A stretch of 6,623 nucleotides of DNA, taken from the NCBI GenBank assembly GCA_902783675.1, contig CACZRW010000036.1, positions 1 through 6,623 on the forward strand. The letters run 5' to 3'. The position numbers and the translations under genes were made by a program. This document shows, piece after piece, positions 1 through 5,827 of this stretch (position 1 is the stretch's first letter; every line of letters starts with the position of its first letter). Below the pieces are notes generated by a model. That model worked only from the letters and a program-made list of their open reading frames with translations. It was not told the DNA's origin and searched no databases. This stretch comes from an uncultured Pseudomonadota bacterium. Its GTDB lineage: Bacteria > Pseudomonadota > Alphaproteobacteria > CACZRW01.

Positions 1-1095
1 ATGACCATGGACAGCCAAAACACCGCCAAATTAGAGGGCTTTAAACATGAGCTTATAACTCATGGTTTTGGACTTCTTCCGCCCGACATCAACAAGGCCA
101 TGCCCGAGTTTTCGGTTGAAAAGAAAAATGTCCGCTACGCCCTCTCGGCAATCAAAGGCGTAGGCTTGGATGCGATGCAAAGCGTGGTTGACGAGCGCAA
201 CAAAAACGGAAAGTTCAAAAACTTCACCGATTTTTTAACTCGCATAAATAAGCAAATTGTGAACAAAAGATGCCTTGAAGCGTTGACCAGCATCGGCGCC
301 TTCGACTCGCTTTATCCCCACCGCGCCACGCTTTACGAAAACGCCGAAATTGCGGGACAATTCATGGACAGGATAAAGGAAGAAAAGGACAGCAACCAAA
401 CCAACCTTTTTGCAACCATGCCCGAAGAAAAAGAAATAAAACTGACAAAGGTTCCCGATTGGACCATGACGAAAAAGCTTGAAATGGAAAAGGACGCCAT
501 CGGCTTTTTCCTTTCCGCTCACCCCTTGGACGAATACGCCCGCACCCTAAAGCGCCTTGGCATTCGCACCTTTGCCGACAATAAAAAGAACCTTGCCCGC
601 AATCCGTCTACGGCGATGACTTTGGTCGGCATAGTGGGCGAAATCAGAAAAAGAGTAAGCAAGACAGGCAGACCCTTTGCCTTTATCTCTGCCAGTGACT
701 CGGGCGGCATGTTTGAAATGTTGACCTTTTCGGAAATCTTAGAGGCCAACCTGGAGAAATTAGAATCCAAAAAGCCTTTGGTTTTTTATGTAAGCGTTGA
801 TCAAAGTGGCGGCGAGGACAACATAAGATTATCGCTTCAATCAGTATCCTATCTTGACGAAATTGCAGGTAGCTCCACCGAAGGCATAAGCGTAACCTTC
901 ACCTCAAAATCCAGTATAGAAAAAATAAAAGAAGTTATCTCCGCGGCGAAAAAAGGACGCGGCAAAATCATACTGATTCCCCGCACCGACTCGCTCGACA
1001 TTCCCATGGAATTACCCGGCACCTATGACACTTCCCCCGCCTTACTGACTAAACTGCGAAACATCAGCGGGGTCATAGAGGCAACCGAGCTATAA
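1..1095 (+). CDS. dnaE: DNA polymerase III subunit alpha, C-terminal part (5' end outside window)
   Basis: C-terminal 364 residues of the replicative DNA polymerase catalytic subunit, which copies both strands within the holoenzyme. The reading frame is open to the left edge. The ATG at base 1 is an internal Met of the conserved MTxD stretch that precedes the helix-hairpin-helix region, not the real start. Visible parts, numbered from base 1: the helix-hairpin-helix (HHH_6-like) region at about 45-105 (YALSAIKGVG, then CLEALTSIGAFDSL); a QTNLF pentapeptide at 133-137 that fits the internal beta-clamp-binding motif QxxLF; the family block EKDAIGFFLSAHPLDEY at 163-179; and an OB-fold region at about 205-285 (MTLVGIVGEIRKR onward). 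The remaining C-terminal residues are the variable tail region that contacts tau in this family. The polymerase PHP and palm domains lie upstream, out of view. The gene ends 11 bp from the convergent recR stop. Identification is firm; only the missing N-terminus limits it. Confidence 0.96.
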   Translation: MTMDSQNTAKLEGFKHELITHGFGLLPPDINKAMPEFSVEKKNVRYALSAIKGVGLDAMQSVVDERNKNGKFKNFTDFLTRINKQIVNKRCLEALTSIGAFDSLYPHRATLYENAEIAGQFMDRIKEEKDSNQTNLFATMPEEKEIKLTKVPDWTMTKKLEMEKDAIGFFLSAHPLDEYARTLKRLGIRTFADNKKNLARNPSTAMTLVGIVGEIRKRVSKTGRPFAFISASDSGGMFEMLTFSEILEANLEKLESKKPLVFYVSVDQSGGEDNIRLSLQSVSYLDEIAGSSTEGISVTFTSKSSIEKIKEVISAAKKGRGKIILIPRTDSLDIPMELPGTYDTSPALLTKLRNISGVIEATEL

Positions 1096-1106
1096 CCAAC
1101 TCGTAA

Positions 1107-1703
1107 TTAAAGTTTTTTCTTCGCTTTGAAAGCCGTAGCGATAGTCCCGTCATCAAGATAGTCAAGCTCACCGCCGACGGGGATCCCTTGCGCCAACATA
1201 TACACTTCCACATCTTTAAAGTCAGCGAGCATATCCGCAAGATAATGCGATGTAGTCTGCCCTTCAACCGTAACGGGAAGAGCCAAAATCACCTCAGTCA
1301 CGCCATCTTTTTTGACTCTGTCAAGCAAAGCTTCAACGCCTAAATCATCGGGCGAAACTCCGTCCAACGCCGACAAAAGCCCGCCTAAGACCTGATACTT
1401 TCCCCTAAAAGATCCCGCTCGCTCAAGCGCCCACAAATCCGCAACATCAGCAACAATACAAAGCTTATTTCCTTCGCGCTTAACATCACTGCAAATCGCA
1501 CAAGGAGAAACCGTATCAAGATTGCCGCACAAAGGGCAAACCTCGACGGTATTAAGCACTTCCTGCATCGCACTGATAAGCGGCACTAAGTGCGCATCTC
1601 GTTTTTTCATAAGGTGCAACGCGGCCCTTTTTGCTGATCTGGGACCAAGTCCCGGGATCTTTGCCAAAAGAGCTATCAGTTGACTTATCTCTGCGCCTAC
1701 CAC
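1107..1703 (-). CDS. recR: Recombination mediator protein RecR
   Basis: RecR (198 aa, the usual family length) acts with RecO and RecF to load RecA on SSB-coated gaps. An N-terminal helix-hairpin-helix is seen at about 10-30 (LLAKIPGLGPRSAKRAALHL). A four-cysteine zinc finger follows (C56, C59, C68, C71; CPLCG and CAIC). The Toprim domain covers about 80-175, ending in a Walker-B-like segment and IPVGGELDYLDDGT. The start is GTG at 1703. AAAGG at 1717-1713 is a good Shine-Dalgarno sequence 9 nt upstream and overlaps the ybaB stop codon, so translation is probably coupled. It is the last gene of the dnaX-ybaB-recR series. One oddity is that the Toprim stretch reads IVADVADLWALE, with Ala85 where RecR proteins normally carry the Toprim glutamate (VVExxxD). 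A second is YQVLGG in place of the usual YHVLGG. The frame is intact, so it is probably functional in DNA binding and RecO interaction. Confidence 0.97.
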   Translation of the reverse strand: MVGAEISQLIALLAKIPGLGPRSAKRAALHLMKKRDAHLVPLISAMQEVLNTVEVCPLCGNLDTVSPCAICSDVKREGNKLCIVADVADLWALERAGSFRGKYQVLGGLLSALDGVSPDDLGVEALLDRVKKDGVTEVILALPVTVEGQTTSHYLADMLADFKDVEVYMLAQGIPVGGELDYLDDGTIATAFKAKKKL

Positions 1704-1715
1704 AAGCCGCTACCT

Positions 1716-2039
1716 TTAAAAAGGAAGTCCCGTGCCGGAAGGGAGCCCTAAAGAAGCGGAAACTTTTGCCATTTCCTCTTGCATTTTGCCCTCAACCTTT
1801 TCTCTGGCATCGTTAAACGCCGCAACCAGCAAATCCTCAAGTATTTCTTTCTCATCGGGATTTATGGCAGAGGCCTCAATCACCACTTTCTTTGCCTGAT
1901 TTTTGCCGTCAAGCGTAATCGCGACCATACCACCGCCGGAAACACCCGTAACCTCTACTTCCTCAAGCTTAGACTTTACTTTTTCCATTTCTGCCTGAAC
2001 TGCCTGAGCCTTTTTCATCAAGCTTGCAATATCCATCAT
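1716..2039 (-). CDS. ybaB: YbaB/EbfC family nucleoid-associated protein
   Basis: Small (107 aa) DNA-binding protein of the YbaB/EbfC family, which forms dimers that bind DNA and affect nucleoid organisation; its exact role is still loosely defined. The family pattern is clear: an N-terminal amphipathic helix (MKKAQAVQAEMEKVKSKLEEVEVTG), a glycine-rich turn and beta strands (SGGGMVAITLDGKNQAKKVVI), an INPDEKEILEDLLVAAFNDA helix, and a short tail ending in LPSGTGLPF. Two adjacent ATG codons (2039 and 2036) could both serve as the start. GGAG at 2050-2047 lies 7 nt upstream of the first. The first ATG overlaps the dnaX TGA as ATGA, a classic translational-coupling arrangement. The position between dnaX and recR is the usual one in many bacteria. 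Confidence 0.96.
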   Translation of the reverse strand: MMDIASLMKKAQAVQAEMEKVKSKLEEVEVTGVSGGGMVAITLDGKNQAKKVVIEASAINPDEKEILEDLLVAAFNDAREKVEGKMQEEMAKVSASLGLPSGTGLPF

Positions 2040-3727
2040 TCTGCATCTCCATTATTATCAGGTTCATCATTATTATCGCCGTCTTCATCAAAATCACCAA
2101 AAAGATTTACAGGTATTGCCTCTTGCACTTTCGCGTCGGGGAAAGCCTCTAAAGTGGCCTTTACCAGTTCATCTTTTTGCATTTCAATCTTTAATTCTTC
2201 GGCTTTTTTCTCTTTATCTTGCTTTATAGTATTGCCACCACCGTTTTCCACGGCCAAGACCTTAAAATCTCTGCCCGTCCATTCTTTTAGCTTTTTTGTA
2301 AGATCCACTATCAAATCATGAGGATAGCCGGCTTCCAATCTCACCTTAACATTATCACCGCTAAACTCAACGGGATGCATATACTTTTCAACATTAAGCG
2401 CAAGCAACGATTGCCCGTTTTTCCTTGCAAGCGCGGCAACATCATTCAAAGAGCAAACCAAAGGCTTATTGTCGGCACTATCTTGAATCGCTGCTTTAAC
2501 TTGGGCTTGTGGTGGAACAATTTCAGGCACTGTTTCCGCCATGACATTCCCGGACAAAGGCCTGTCTTTTTGCCCTTTTAGCTCTTTCATAATGTCCATA
2601 GGCGTAGCGACACCGTAGGCATAGGCAATCCGCACCAACACCATTTCCAGAGCGGTAAATGATGCCGAAGAATCTTTAACCTCACCGATACCTTTAAGAA
2701 TCATCTGCCAACATCTTGTAAGCACCGCCATGGAAAGCTTTGCCGAAAGCTCGCGCCCTTTCTTAGCCTCAATCTCGGACACGGTCGCGTCCAGCTTCAA
2801 ATTAGGCTCAATTTTAAGTTTGGTAAGCAAATAAACCAACTCCGCCAAATCTTGTAAAATCATCAAGGCATCAGCACCGCTTGCCTTCATATCGCTGACA
2901 ATTCTTAAGACTTCGGAAGCTTTGCCCTGCATCAACCTTTCAAACAAATCAAACAAAGCGGTTTTATCGGCAAGCCCGAGCATGGACCTGACCATATCGG
3001 CACTAACCTTGCCGCCGCTGTGTGCGATAGCCTGATCCAGCAAAGAAAGCCCGTCACGCACCGAGCCGTCGGCGCATTTTGCTATAATATCAATAGCCTC
3101 ATCCGCCGCCTCTACCTTTTCCTTTTTAACAATTTTTTTGAAGTAATCCGCAATAACATCGGCCTCGACTCTGCGCAAATCAAACCTTTGGCAGCGCGAA
3201 AGAATCGTAACCGGAACTTTTCTTATCTCCGTAGTTGCAAAGATGAACTTAACCCGCTCGGGCGGTTCTTCCAACAATTTCAAAAGCGCATTAGACGCAC
3301 CTTTGGAAAGCATGTGAACTTCGTCGATGATGTAAACTTTATAGCGAGCGGACACGGGATTATAGCGTGCGCTTTGAATAATCTCGCGGATATTGTCGAC
3401 TTGCGTATTACTGGCGGCATCAATTTCCTGCACATCGACATGCCTATCCTCAGCGATAGCACGGCAATTTTCGCACTCTCCGCAAGGATTAGGAGTCATG
3501 CCACCCTTTCCGTCCTTACCCGTGCAATTAAGCGCCTTGGCAATAATACGGGCCGAAGTGGTCTTGCCGATACCCCTTATGCCCGTAAGCATATAGGCTT
3601 GAGCAATACGCCCCGACTCTATCGCATTCGCAAGAGTCTTAACCAGCGCTTCCTGCCCTATTAAATCATCAAAAGTAGAAGGACGGTATTTTCTTGCCAA
3701 AACTTTATATTGCACGCTTTCTGTCAT
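2036..3727 (-). CDS. dnaX: DNA polymerase III subunit gamma/tau (clamp loader ATPase)
   Basis: DnaX is the AAA+ motor of the clamp loader; its long form tau also tethers the polymerase and the helicase. The call is 563 aa starting at ATG 3727 (MTESVQYKVLARKYRP), which matches the family N-terminus and has GAGTGGA just upstream. A TTG at 3748 would add seven atypical residues and is less likely. Motifs: Walker A 49-56 (GIRGIGKT), zinc-binding cysteines 68, 82, 85 and 88, Walker B 131-138 (DEVH), sensor 1 FATTE at 163-167, the SRC motif 177-179 with its arginine finger, and sensor 2 GSVRDGLSLLDQ. Domain III ends near 375. A linker leads to an alphaproteobacterial-type C-terminal domain at about 427-540 (PF12362-like; LKEWTGRDFKVL). 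The extreme C-terminus is a short Asp/Asn-rich acidic tail (544-563). Codons 477-479 contain the frameshift-prone heptamer A AAA AAG in the correct phase. The gene follows the SRP RNA gene and overlaps ybaB by 4 bp. Confidence 0.97.
   Translation of the reverse strand: MTESVQYKVLARKYRPSTFDDLIGQEALVKTLANAIESGRIAQAYMLTGIRGIGKTTSARIIAKALNCTGKDGKGGMTPNPCGECENCRAIAEDRHVDVQEIDAASNTQVDNIREIIQSARYNPVSARYKVYIIDEVHMLSKGASNALLKLLEEPPERVKFIFATTEIRKVPVTILSRCQRFDLRRVEADVIADYFKKIVKKEKVEAADEAIDIIAKCADGSVRDGLSLLDQAIAHSGGKVSADMVRSMLGLADKTALFDLFERLMQGKASEVLRIVSDMKASGADALMILQDLAELVYLLTKLKIEPNLKLDATVSEIEAKKGRELSAKLSMAVLTRCWQMILKGIGEVKDSSASFTALEMVLVRIAYAYGVATPMDIMKELKGQKDRPLSGNVMAETVPEIVPPQAQVKAAIQDSADNKPLVCSLNDVAALARKNGQSLLALNVEKYMHPVEFSGDNVKVRLEAGYPHDLIVDLTKKLKEWTGRDFKVLAVENGGGNTIKQDKEKKAEELKIEMQKDELVKATLEAFPDAKVQEAIPVNLFGDFDEDGDNNDEPDNNGDAE
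2291..2297 (-). other. Candidate -1 frameshift slippery heptamer in dnaX
   Basis: The dnaX mRNA reads ACA AAA AAG here, so A AAA AAG sits in the same phase as the slippery site used in E. coli dnaX. A -1 slip would add nine residues (AKRMDGQRF) and stop at TAA (2264-2262), giving a product of about 488 aa truncated inside the C-terminal domain. Only a weak upstream SD-like GTGGA is seen. The nearest hairpin (CCGT-GGAAA-ACGG) lies some 40 nt downstream, so stimulatory elements are poor. Lys-Lys codons can produce this heptamer by chance. Confidence 0.3.
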
Positions 3728-3754
3728 CTTTCCACTCAAAGCAAACAAACGGAT

Positions 3755-3761
3755 AAAAAAC
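3755..3761 (-). terminator. Possible U-run termination signal after SRP RNA
   Basis: The closing helix of the SRP RNA is followed on the minus strand directly by G and then six T residues. This has the form of an intrinsic terminator that uses the RNA's own 3' helix. It could release the short SRP RNA while letting some transcription continue into dnaX, whose ATG is 28 nt beyond. No other dnaX promoter is obvious in the gap, so partial read-through is likely. This is inference from layout only. Confidence 0.4.
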
Positions 3762-3860
3762 GGGAAAGCAAGCCTTCGCGACCCACTATAGATTCGCTAC
3801 GACTGCTTTCTTCCGAACCTGATCGGGTTTGCGATTATAGTGTCCACGAGGTTGCTCCCC
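3762..3860 (-). ncRNA. ffs: Signal recognition particle RNA, small bacterial (4.5S) type
   Basis: RNA component of the signal recognition particle, which binds Ffh and targets nascent inner-membrane proteins to FtsY and SecYEG. The apical domain is diagnostic. At 3824-3801 the RNA reads GAUCAGGUUC-GGAA-GAAAGCAGUC, with the GGAA tetraloop and the asymmetric CAGG/AGCA internal loop of the Ffh-binding site. Relative to E. coli, the pairs below the tetraloop have changed together (UCC/GGA to UUC/GAA), which supports a functional fold. Lower helices also pair: UCGC with GCGA, CACUAUA with UAUAGUG, and the terminal GGGGAGCAA with UUGCUUUCCC containing one bulge. The size of about 99 nt and the absence of an Alu domain fit a Gram-negative SRP RNA. 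A run of six U follows the closing helix (3760-3755). Position upstream of dnaX matches the common alphaproteobacterial order. The ends are set from helix closure and the promoter, within a few bases. Confidence 0.93.
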
Positions 3861-3867
3861 ACAAATT

Positions 3868-3895
3868 AACATACTGCTTTTGCCGAAAAAAGCAA
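3868..3895 (-). promoter_or_regulatory. Promoter of the SRP RNA gene (and possibly dnaX-ybaB-recR)
   Basis: On the minus strand, TTGCTT (3895-3890) and TATGTT (3873-3868) are separated by 16 bp. The -10 lies 7 nt before G3860, the base that opens the SRP RNA terminal helix. The agreement between the promoter-predicted start and the RNA's structural 5' end supports both calls. The spacer contains a 7-bp inverted repeat described separately. Confidence 0.6.
3875..3894. repeat. Inverted repeat inside the ffs promoter
   Basis: TGCTTTT (3875-3881) and AAAAGCA (3888-3894) form a perfect 7-bp dyad with a 6-base centre. It lies between and overlaps the -35 element of the minus-strand ffs promoter, a few bases from the plus-strand TTGACA of the fabD promoter. 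No T-run follows on either strand, so it does not look like a terminator. An operator for a dimeric regulator is possible; so is chance in an A/T-rich promoter. Confidence 0.35.
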
Positions 3896-3900
3896 TCCCC

Positions 3901-3931
3901 TTGACAAACAAAGTAAAAAAAGGCTTTCATA
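3901..3931 (+). promoter_or_regulatory. Probable promoter of fabD-fabG
   Basis: A perfect -35 hexamer TTGACA sits at 3901-3906. The best -10 candidates, TTTCAT (3925-3930, 18-bp spacer) and TTCATA (3926-3931, 19-bp spacer), are weak. This is the only promoter-like signal in the 97 bp between the SRP RNA 5' end and fabD, and the cluster must be transcribed from here because the upstream genes run the other way. Confidence 0.45.
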
Positions 3932-3957
3932 ACGGCAATTATTAAAGGGAGTTTTTT

Positions 3958-4908
3958 ATGAACATTGCATTAGTTTTCCCAGGGCAAGGATCCCAAAGCA
4001 TAGGTATGGGCAAAGATTTATTCTCGGCCTTTCCTTCTGCCAAGGAAGTATTTGAAGAAGTAAACGATGCCCTATCCGAGAACCTTTCCGAACTTATGTT
4101 TAACGGTTCGGCAGATGAACTTAATCTCACCTGCAACACTCAACCTGCGGTAATGGCCGTAAGCATTGCCGTTTTGCGCATTTTGGAAAAGGAAGCGGGC
4201 TTTTCTCTAAAAGATAATAATGTACTTTTCGCTGCTGGTCATTCTCTGGGCGAGTACTCTGCCCTTTGCGCCGTGGGCTCACTTTCCCTTGCCGACACTT
4301 CCCGCCTTTTAAGGACAAGGGGGGCGGCGATGCAAGCGGCGGCTCCCGTAGGACTCGGTGGGATGATTTCCCTAATAGGCGTTGAACTTGATACCGCACA
4401 GAAAATTGCTTCCGAATCTTCGGACGATAAGCACATTTGCGAAGTATCCAACGACAATTCCTTCGGACAAGTTGTCTTAAGCGGACACAAAGAAGCTCTT
4501 GAAAAAGCCGCTCAAATCGCAAAAGAAAAATATAGCGTCAAACTCGTTGTTCCTTTAGCGGTAAGCGCTCCTTTCCATTGTTCGCTGATGAAACCAGCCG
4601 CCACCAAAATGGCTCCGGTTATAGCTGCCACAGTTTTTGAAAAGCCTCAAATTCCCATAATTTCAAATGTCACAGCCAAAGAAACCAGCGACCCTACCGC
4701 TATCAAAGACCTTTTGATAAAGCAAATCACCAGCGGCGTAAAATGGCGCGAATCCGTCCTTTACATGCAGAGCAAAGGAGTAGATACCTTGCTTGAACTC
4801 GGCACCGGAGGAATCTTAACCCGCATGAAAAAGCGCATTGCGCCCGAATTGGAGGGAGCATCACTCGGAACCCTTGAAGAAATCGAATCTTTTATGAAAA
4901 CTCTTTAA
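3958..4908 (+). CDS. fabD: Malonyl CoA-acyl carrier protein transacylase
   Basis: FabD (316 aa, the usual length) moves malonate from CoA to the phosphopantetheine arm of ACP in the cytoplasm, supplying extender units for type II fatty-acid synthesis. The N-terminal FPGQGSQ motif is at 7-13. The nucleophile elbow GHSLGEYSAL starts at 94 and places the catalytic Ser at 96. Arg121, in TRGAAMQ, is the carboxylate-binding arginine that selects malonyl over acetyl. The catalytic His is His207 in SAPFHCSLM, and Gln256 in KQITSGVKW completes the conserved set, so the enzyme should be active. The ATG at 3958 is preceded by a strong AAAGGGAG (3944-3951) at 6-nt spacing. It is the first gene of the fab cluster; fabG follows after 32 bp. 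No nearby fabH or plsX is seen, and SRP RNA plus dnaX lie on the other side of the divergent promoter. Confidence 0.97.
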   Translation: MNIALVFPGQGSQSIGMGKDLFSAFPSAKEVFEEVNDALSENLSELMFNGSADELNLTCNTQPAVMAVSIAVLRILEKEAGFSLKDNNVLFAAGHSLGEYSALCAVGSLSLADTSRLLRTRGAAMQAAAPVGLGGMISLIGVELDTAQKIASESSDDKHICEVSNDNSFGQVVLSGHKEALEKAAQIAKEKYSVKLVVPLAVSAPFHCSLMKPAATKMAPVIAATVFEKPQIPIISNVTAKETSDPTAIKDLLIKQITSGVKWRESVLYMQSKGVDTLLELGTGGILTRMKKRIAPELEGASLGTLEEIESFMKTL

Positions 4909-4940
4909 ACTCACCTTAATTAACAGGAAAGGAAACAGAT

Positions 4941-5678
4941 ATGTTTGATTTAAGCGGCAAAACTGCACTTGTAACCGGAGCAACCGGAGGAATCGGCGGG
5001 CAAATTGCCAAAATCCTCGCGGCAAACGGAGCCGAAGTCATCATTACCGGCAGAAATGAAACCGCCTTAAATGAATTGGCAAAGGCTCTCGGTGCGAAGG
5101 CAAAAGTTATCGCTTGCGACTTAAGCAAACAAAGCGAAGTTGAATCTTTAATTGCCAAGACCGAGGAAAAAGCGGGTAAAGTTGACATTCTTATCAATAA
5201 CGCCGGCCTCACCAAAGACACTTTAATGATGCGTATGAAAACCGAAGATTGGGACGAAGTCCTGAATGTCAATTTAAAAGCGGCATTTATCCTATCAAAA
5301 GACGCTGTCCGCAGTATGATAAAGCGCCGCTTCGGACGCATTATTTCCATATCTTCAATCGTAGGTGTAATGGGAAACGCAGGGCAAGCAAACTATGCCG
5401 CCAGCAAGGCAGGACTTATAGCCATGAGCAAATCTTTGGCGCTTGAAGTGGCCTCTCGCGGTATAACGGTAAATTGCATTGCCCCCGGCTTCATCGCGAC
5501 AAAAATGACTGACGCCATACCCGAAGCCGCCCGCGACACTCTTATTGCGAAAATCCCCGCTGTTCGCTTGGGCGAGCCGTCGGACATTGCCGCCGCCGCT
5601 TTATTCTTAAGCTCGGACGAGGCGTCCTATATAACGGGACAAACCTTGCATGTGAACGGCGGAATGGCTATGATTTAG
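4941..5678 (+). CDS. fabG: 3-oxoacyl-ACP reductase (NADPH)
   Basis: FabG (245 aa) carries out the first reduction of the elongation cycle, 3-ketoacyl-ACP to 3-hydroxyacyl-ACP using NADPH. It is a short-chain dehydrogenase with a complete motif set. The cofactor loop TGATGGIG is at 12-19 and NNAG at 86-89. The catalytic residues are Asn111, Ser139, Tyr152 and Lys156 (NYAASKAG). A PGFIATKMT segment follows at 182-190, and the C-terminus TGQTLHVNGGMAMI is the one typical of true FabG. The N-terminus MFDLSGKTALVTG matches the family, and AGGAAAGGAA just upstream of ATG 4941 is a good ribosome binding site. Many SDR enzymes look alike, but the placement between fabD and acpP and the close motif agreement make FabG the clear call. 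No obvious terminator lies behind it, so read-through into acpP is possible. Confidence 0.96.
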   Translation: MFDLSGKTALVTGATGGIGGQIAKILAANGAEVIITGRNETALNELAKALGAKAKVIACDLSKQSEVESLIAKTEEKAGKVDILINNAGLTKDTLMMRMKTEDWDEVLNVNLKAAFILSKDAVRSMIKRRFGRIISISSIVGVMGNAGQANYAASKAGLIAMSKSLALEVASRGITVNCIAPGFIATKMTDAIPEAARDTLIAKIPAVRLGEPSDIAAAALFLSSDEASYITGQTLHVNGGMAMI

Positions 5679-5696
5679 AAAGGACATTCGATTTAT

Positions 5697-5725
5697 TTGA
5701 CACCTTTTTGATAATGTGTTATCAA
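5697..5725 (+). promoter_or_regulatory. Strong sigma-70-type promoter of acpP
   Basis: TTGACA (5697-5702), a 17-bp spacer and TATCAA (5720-5725) give a perfect -35 and a 4/6 -10 at ideal spacing. Transcription would start near 5732, leaving a leader of about 95 nt before acpP. An internal promoter is expected because ACP is needed in far greater amounts than the Fab enzymes. Confidence 0.65.
5708..5725. repeat. 18-bp perfect dyad over the acpP -10 element
   Basis: TTGATAA-TGTG-TTATCAA is a perfect 7-bp inverted repeat with a 4-base centre. Its right arm contains the whole -10 hexamer, and its left arm fills the spacer. No T-run follows, so it is not a terminator. Placement suggests an operator where a dimeric protein would block RNA polymerase. 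It resembles an FNR/FixK box only in its TTGAT/ATCAA ends; the 8-base gap between those ends is too wide for that family (4 bases). Confidence 0.5.
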
Positions 5726-5738
5726 GCGGGGCTAATTA

Positions 5739-5787
5739 ATTGGAAGGAGCCGTTAAAAACGCCCGATTTTGACTAAAAGCTCCAATA
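5739..5787 (+). promoter_or_regulatory. Nested stem-loop in the acpP 5' leader
   Basis: In the predicted leader, GGAGC (5746-5750) can pair with GCTCC (5779-5783), extended by ATT/AAT across a small bulge. Inside it GUUAAAA (5752-5758) pairs with UUUUGAC (5767-5773) around the loop ACGCCCGA. It contains a GGAAGGAG that looks like a ribosome binding site but has no start codon at a usable distance. Possible roles are mRNA stabilisation or control of acpP translation. It matches no riboswitch family that I recognise. Confidence 0.35.
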
Positions 5788-5827
5788 TTTAACCCACGGG
5801 CAACTATATATTTATAGAGGAAAATAA

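Noticed and set aside
1086..1115. Bidirectional terminator between dnaE and recR
   Set aside because: Only a 4-bp stem (CGAG/CTCG) with a 10-base loop can form, and the T6 run is well separated from it and lies inside the end of recR. Too weak to call.
2204..2212. Second A-run (GAG AAA AAA GCC) in dnaX as a frameshift site
   Set aside because: The phase gives G AAA AAA, which does not fit the X XXY YYZ rule because the first tRNA could not re-pair well.
1779..2321. Long open frame (180 codons) on the plus strand opposite ybaB and the end of dnaX
   Set aside because: It lies antisense to two well-supported genes, has no family motif and no promoter of its own. The protein is Ser/Phe-rich, as expected from reading Lys/Glu-rich genes backwards.
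3020..3664. Long open frame (214 codons) on the plus strand opposite the AAA+ domain of dnaX
   Set aside because: Antisense shadow of a strongly conserved coding region, with no recognisable domain.
3728..3748. Upstream TTG start for dnaX adding seven residues
   Set aside because: The family N-terminus begins at about MTESVQYKVLARKYRP, and GAGTGGA fits the ATG at 3727. The extra residues match nothing typical.
5708..5725. FNR/FixK (anaerobox) site upstream of acpP
   Set aside because: The TTGAT and ATCAA ends are separated by 8 bases, not the 4 that this family requires.
5739..5795. Small leader peptide after GGAAGGAG in the acpP leader
   Set aside because: No ATG, GTG or TTG lies at a usable distance; the first TTG is about 19 nt away and yields only seven codons.
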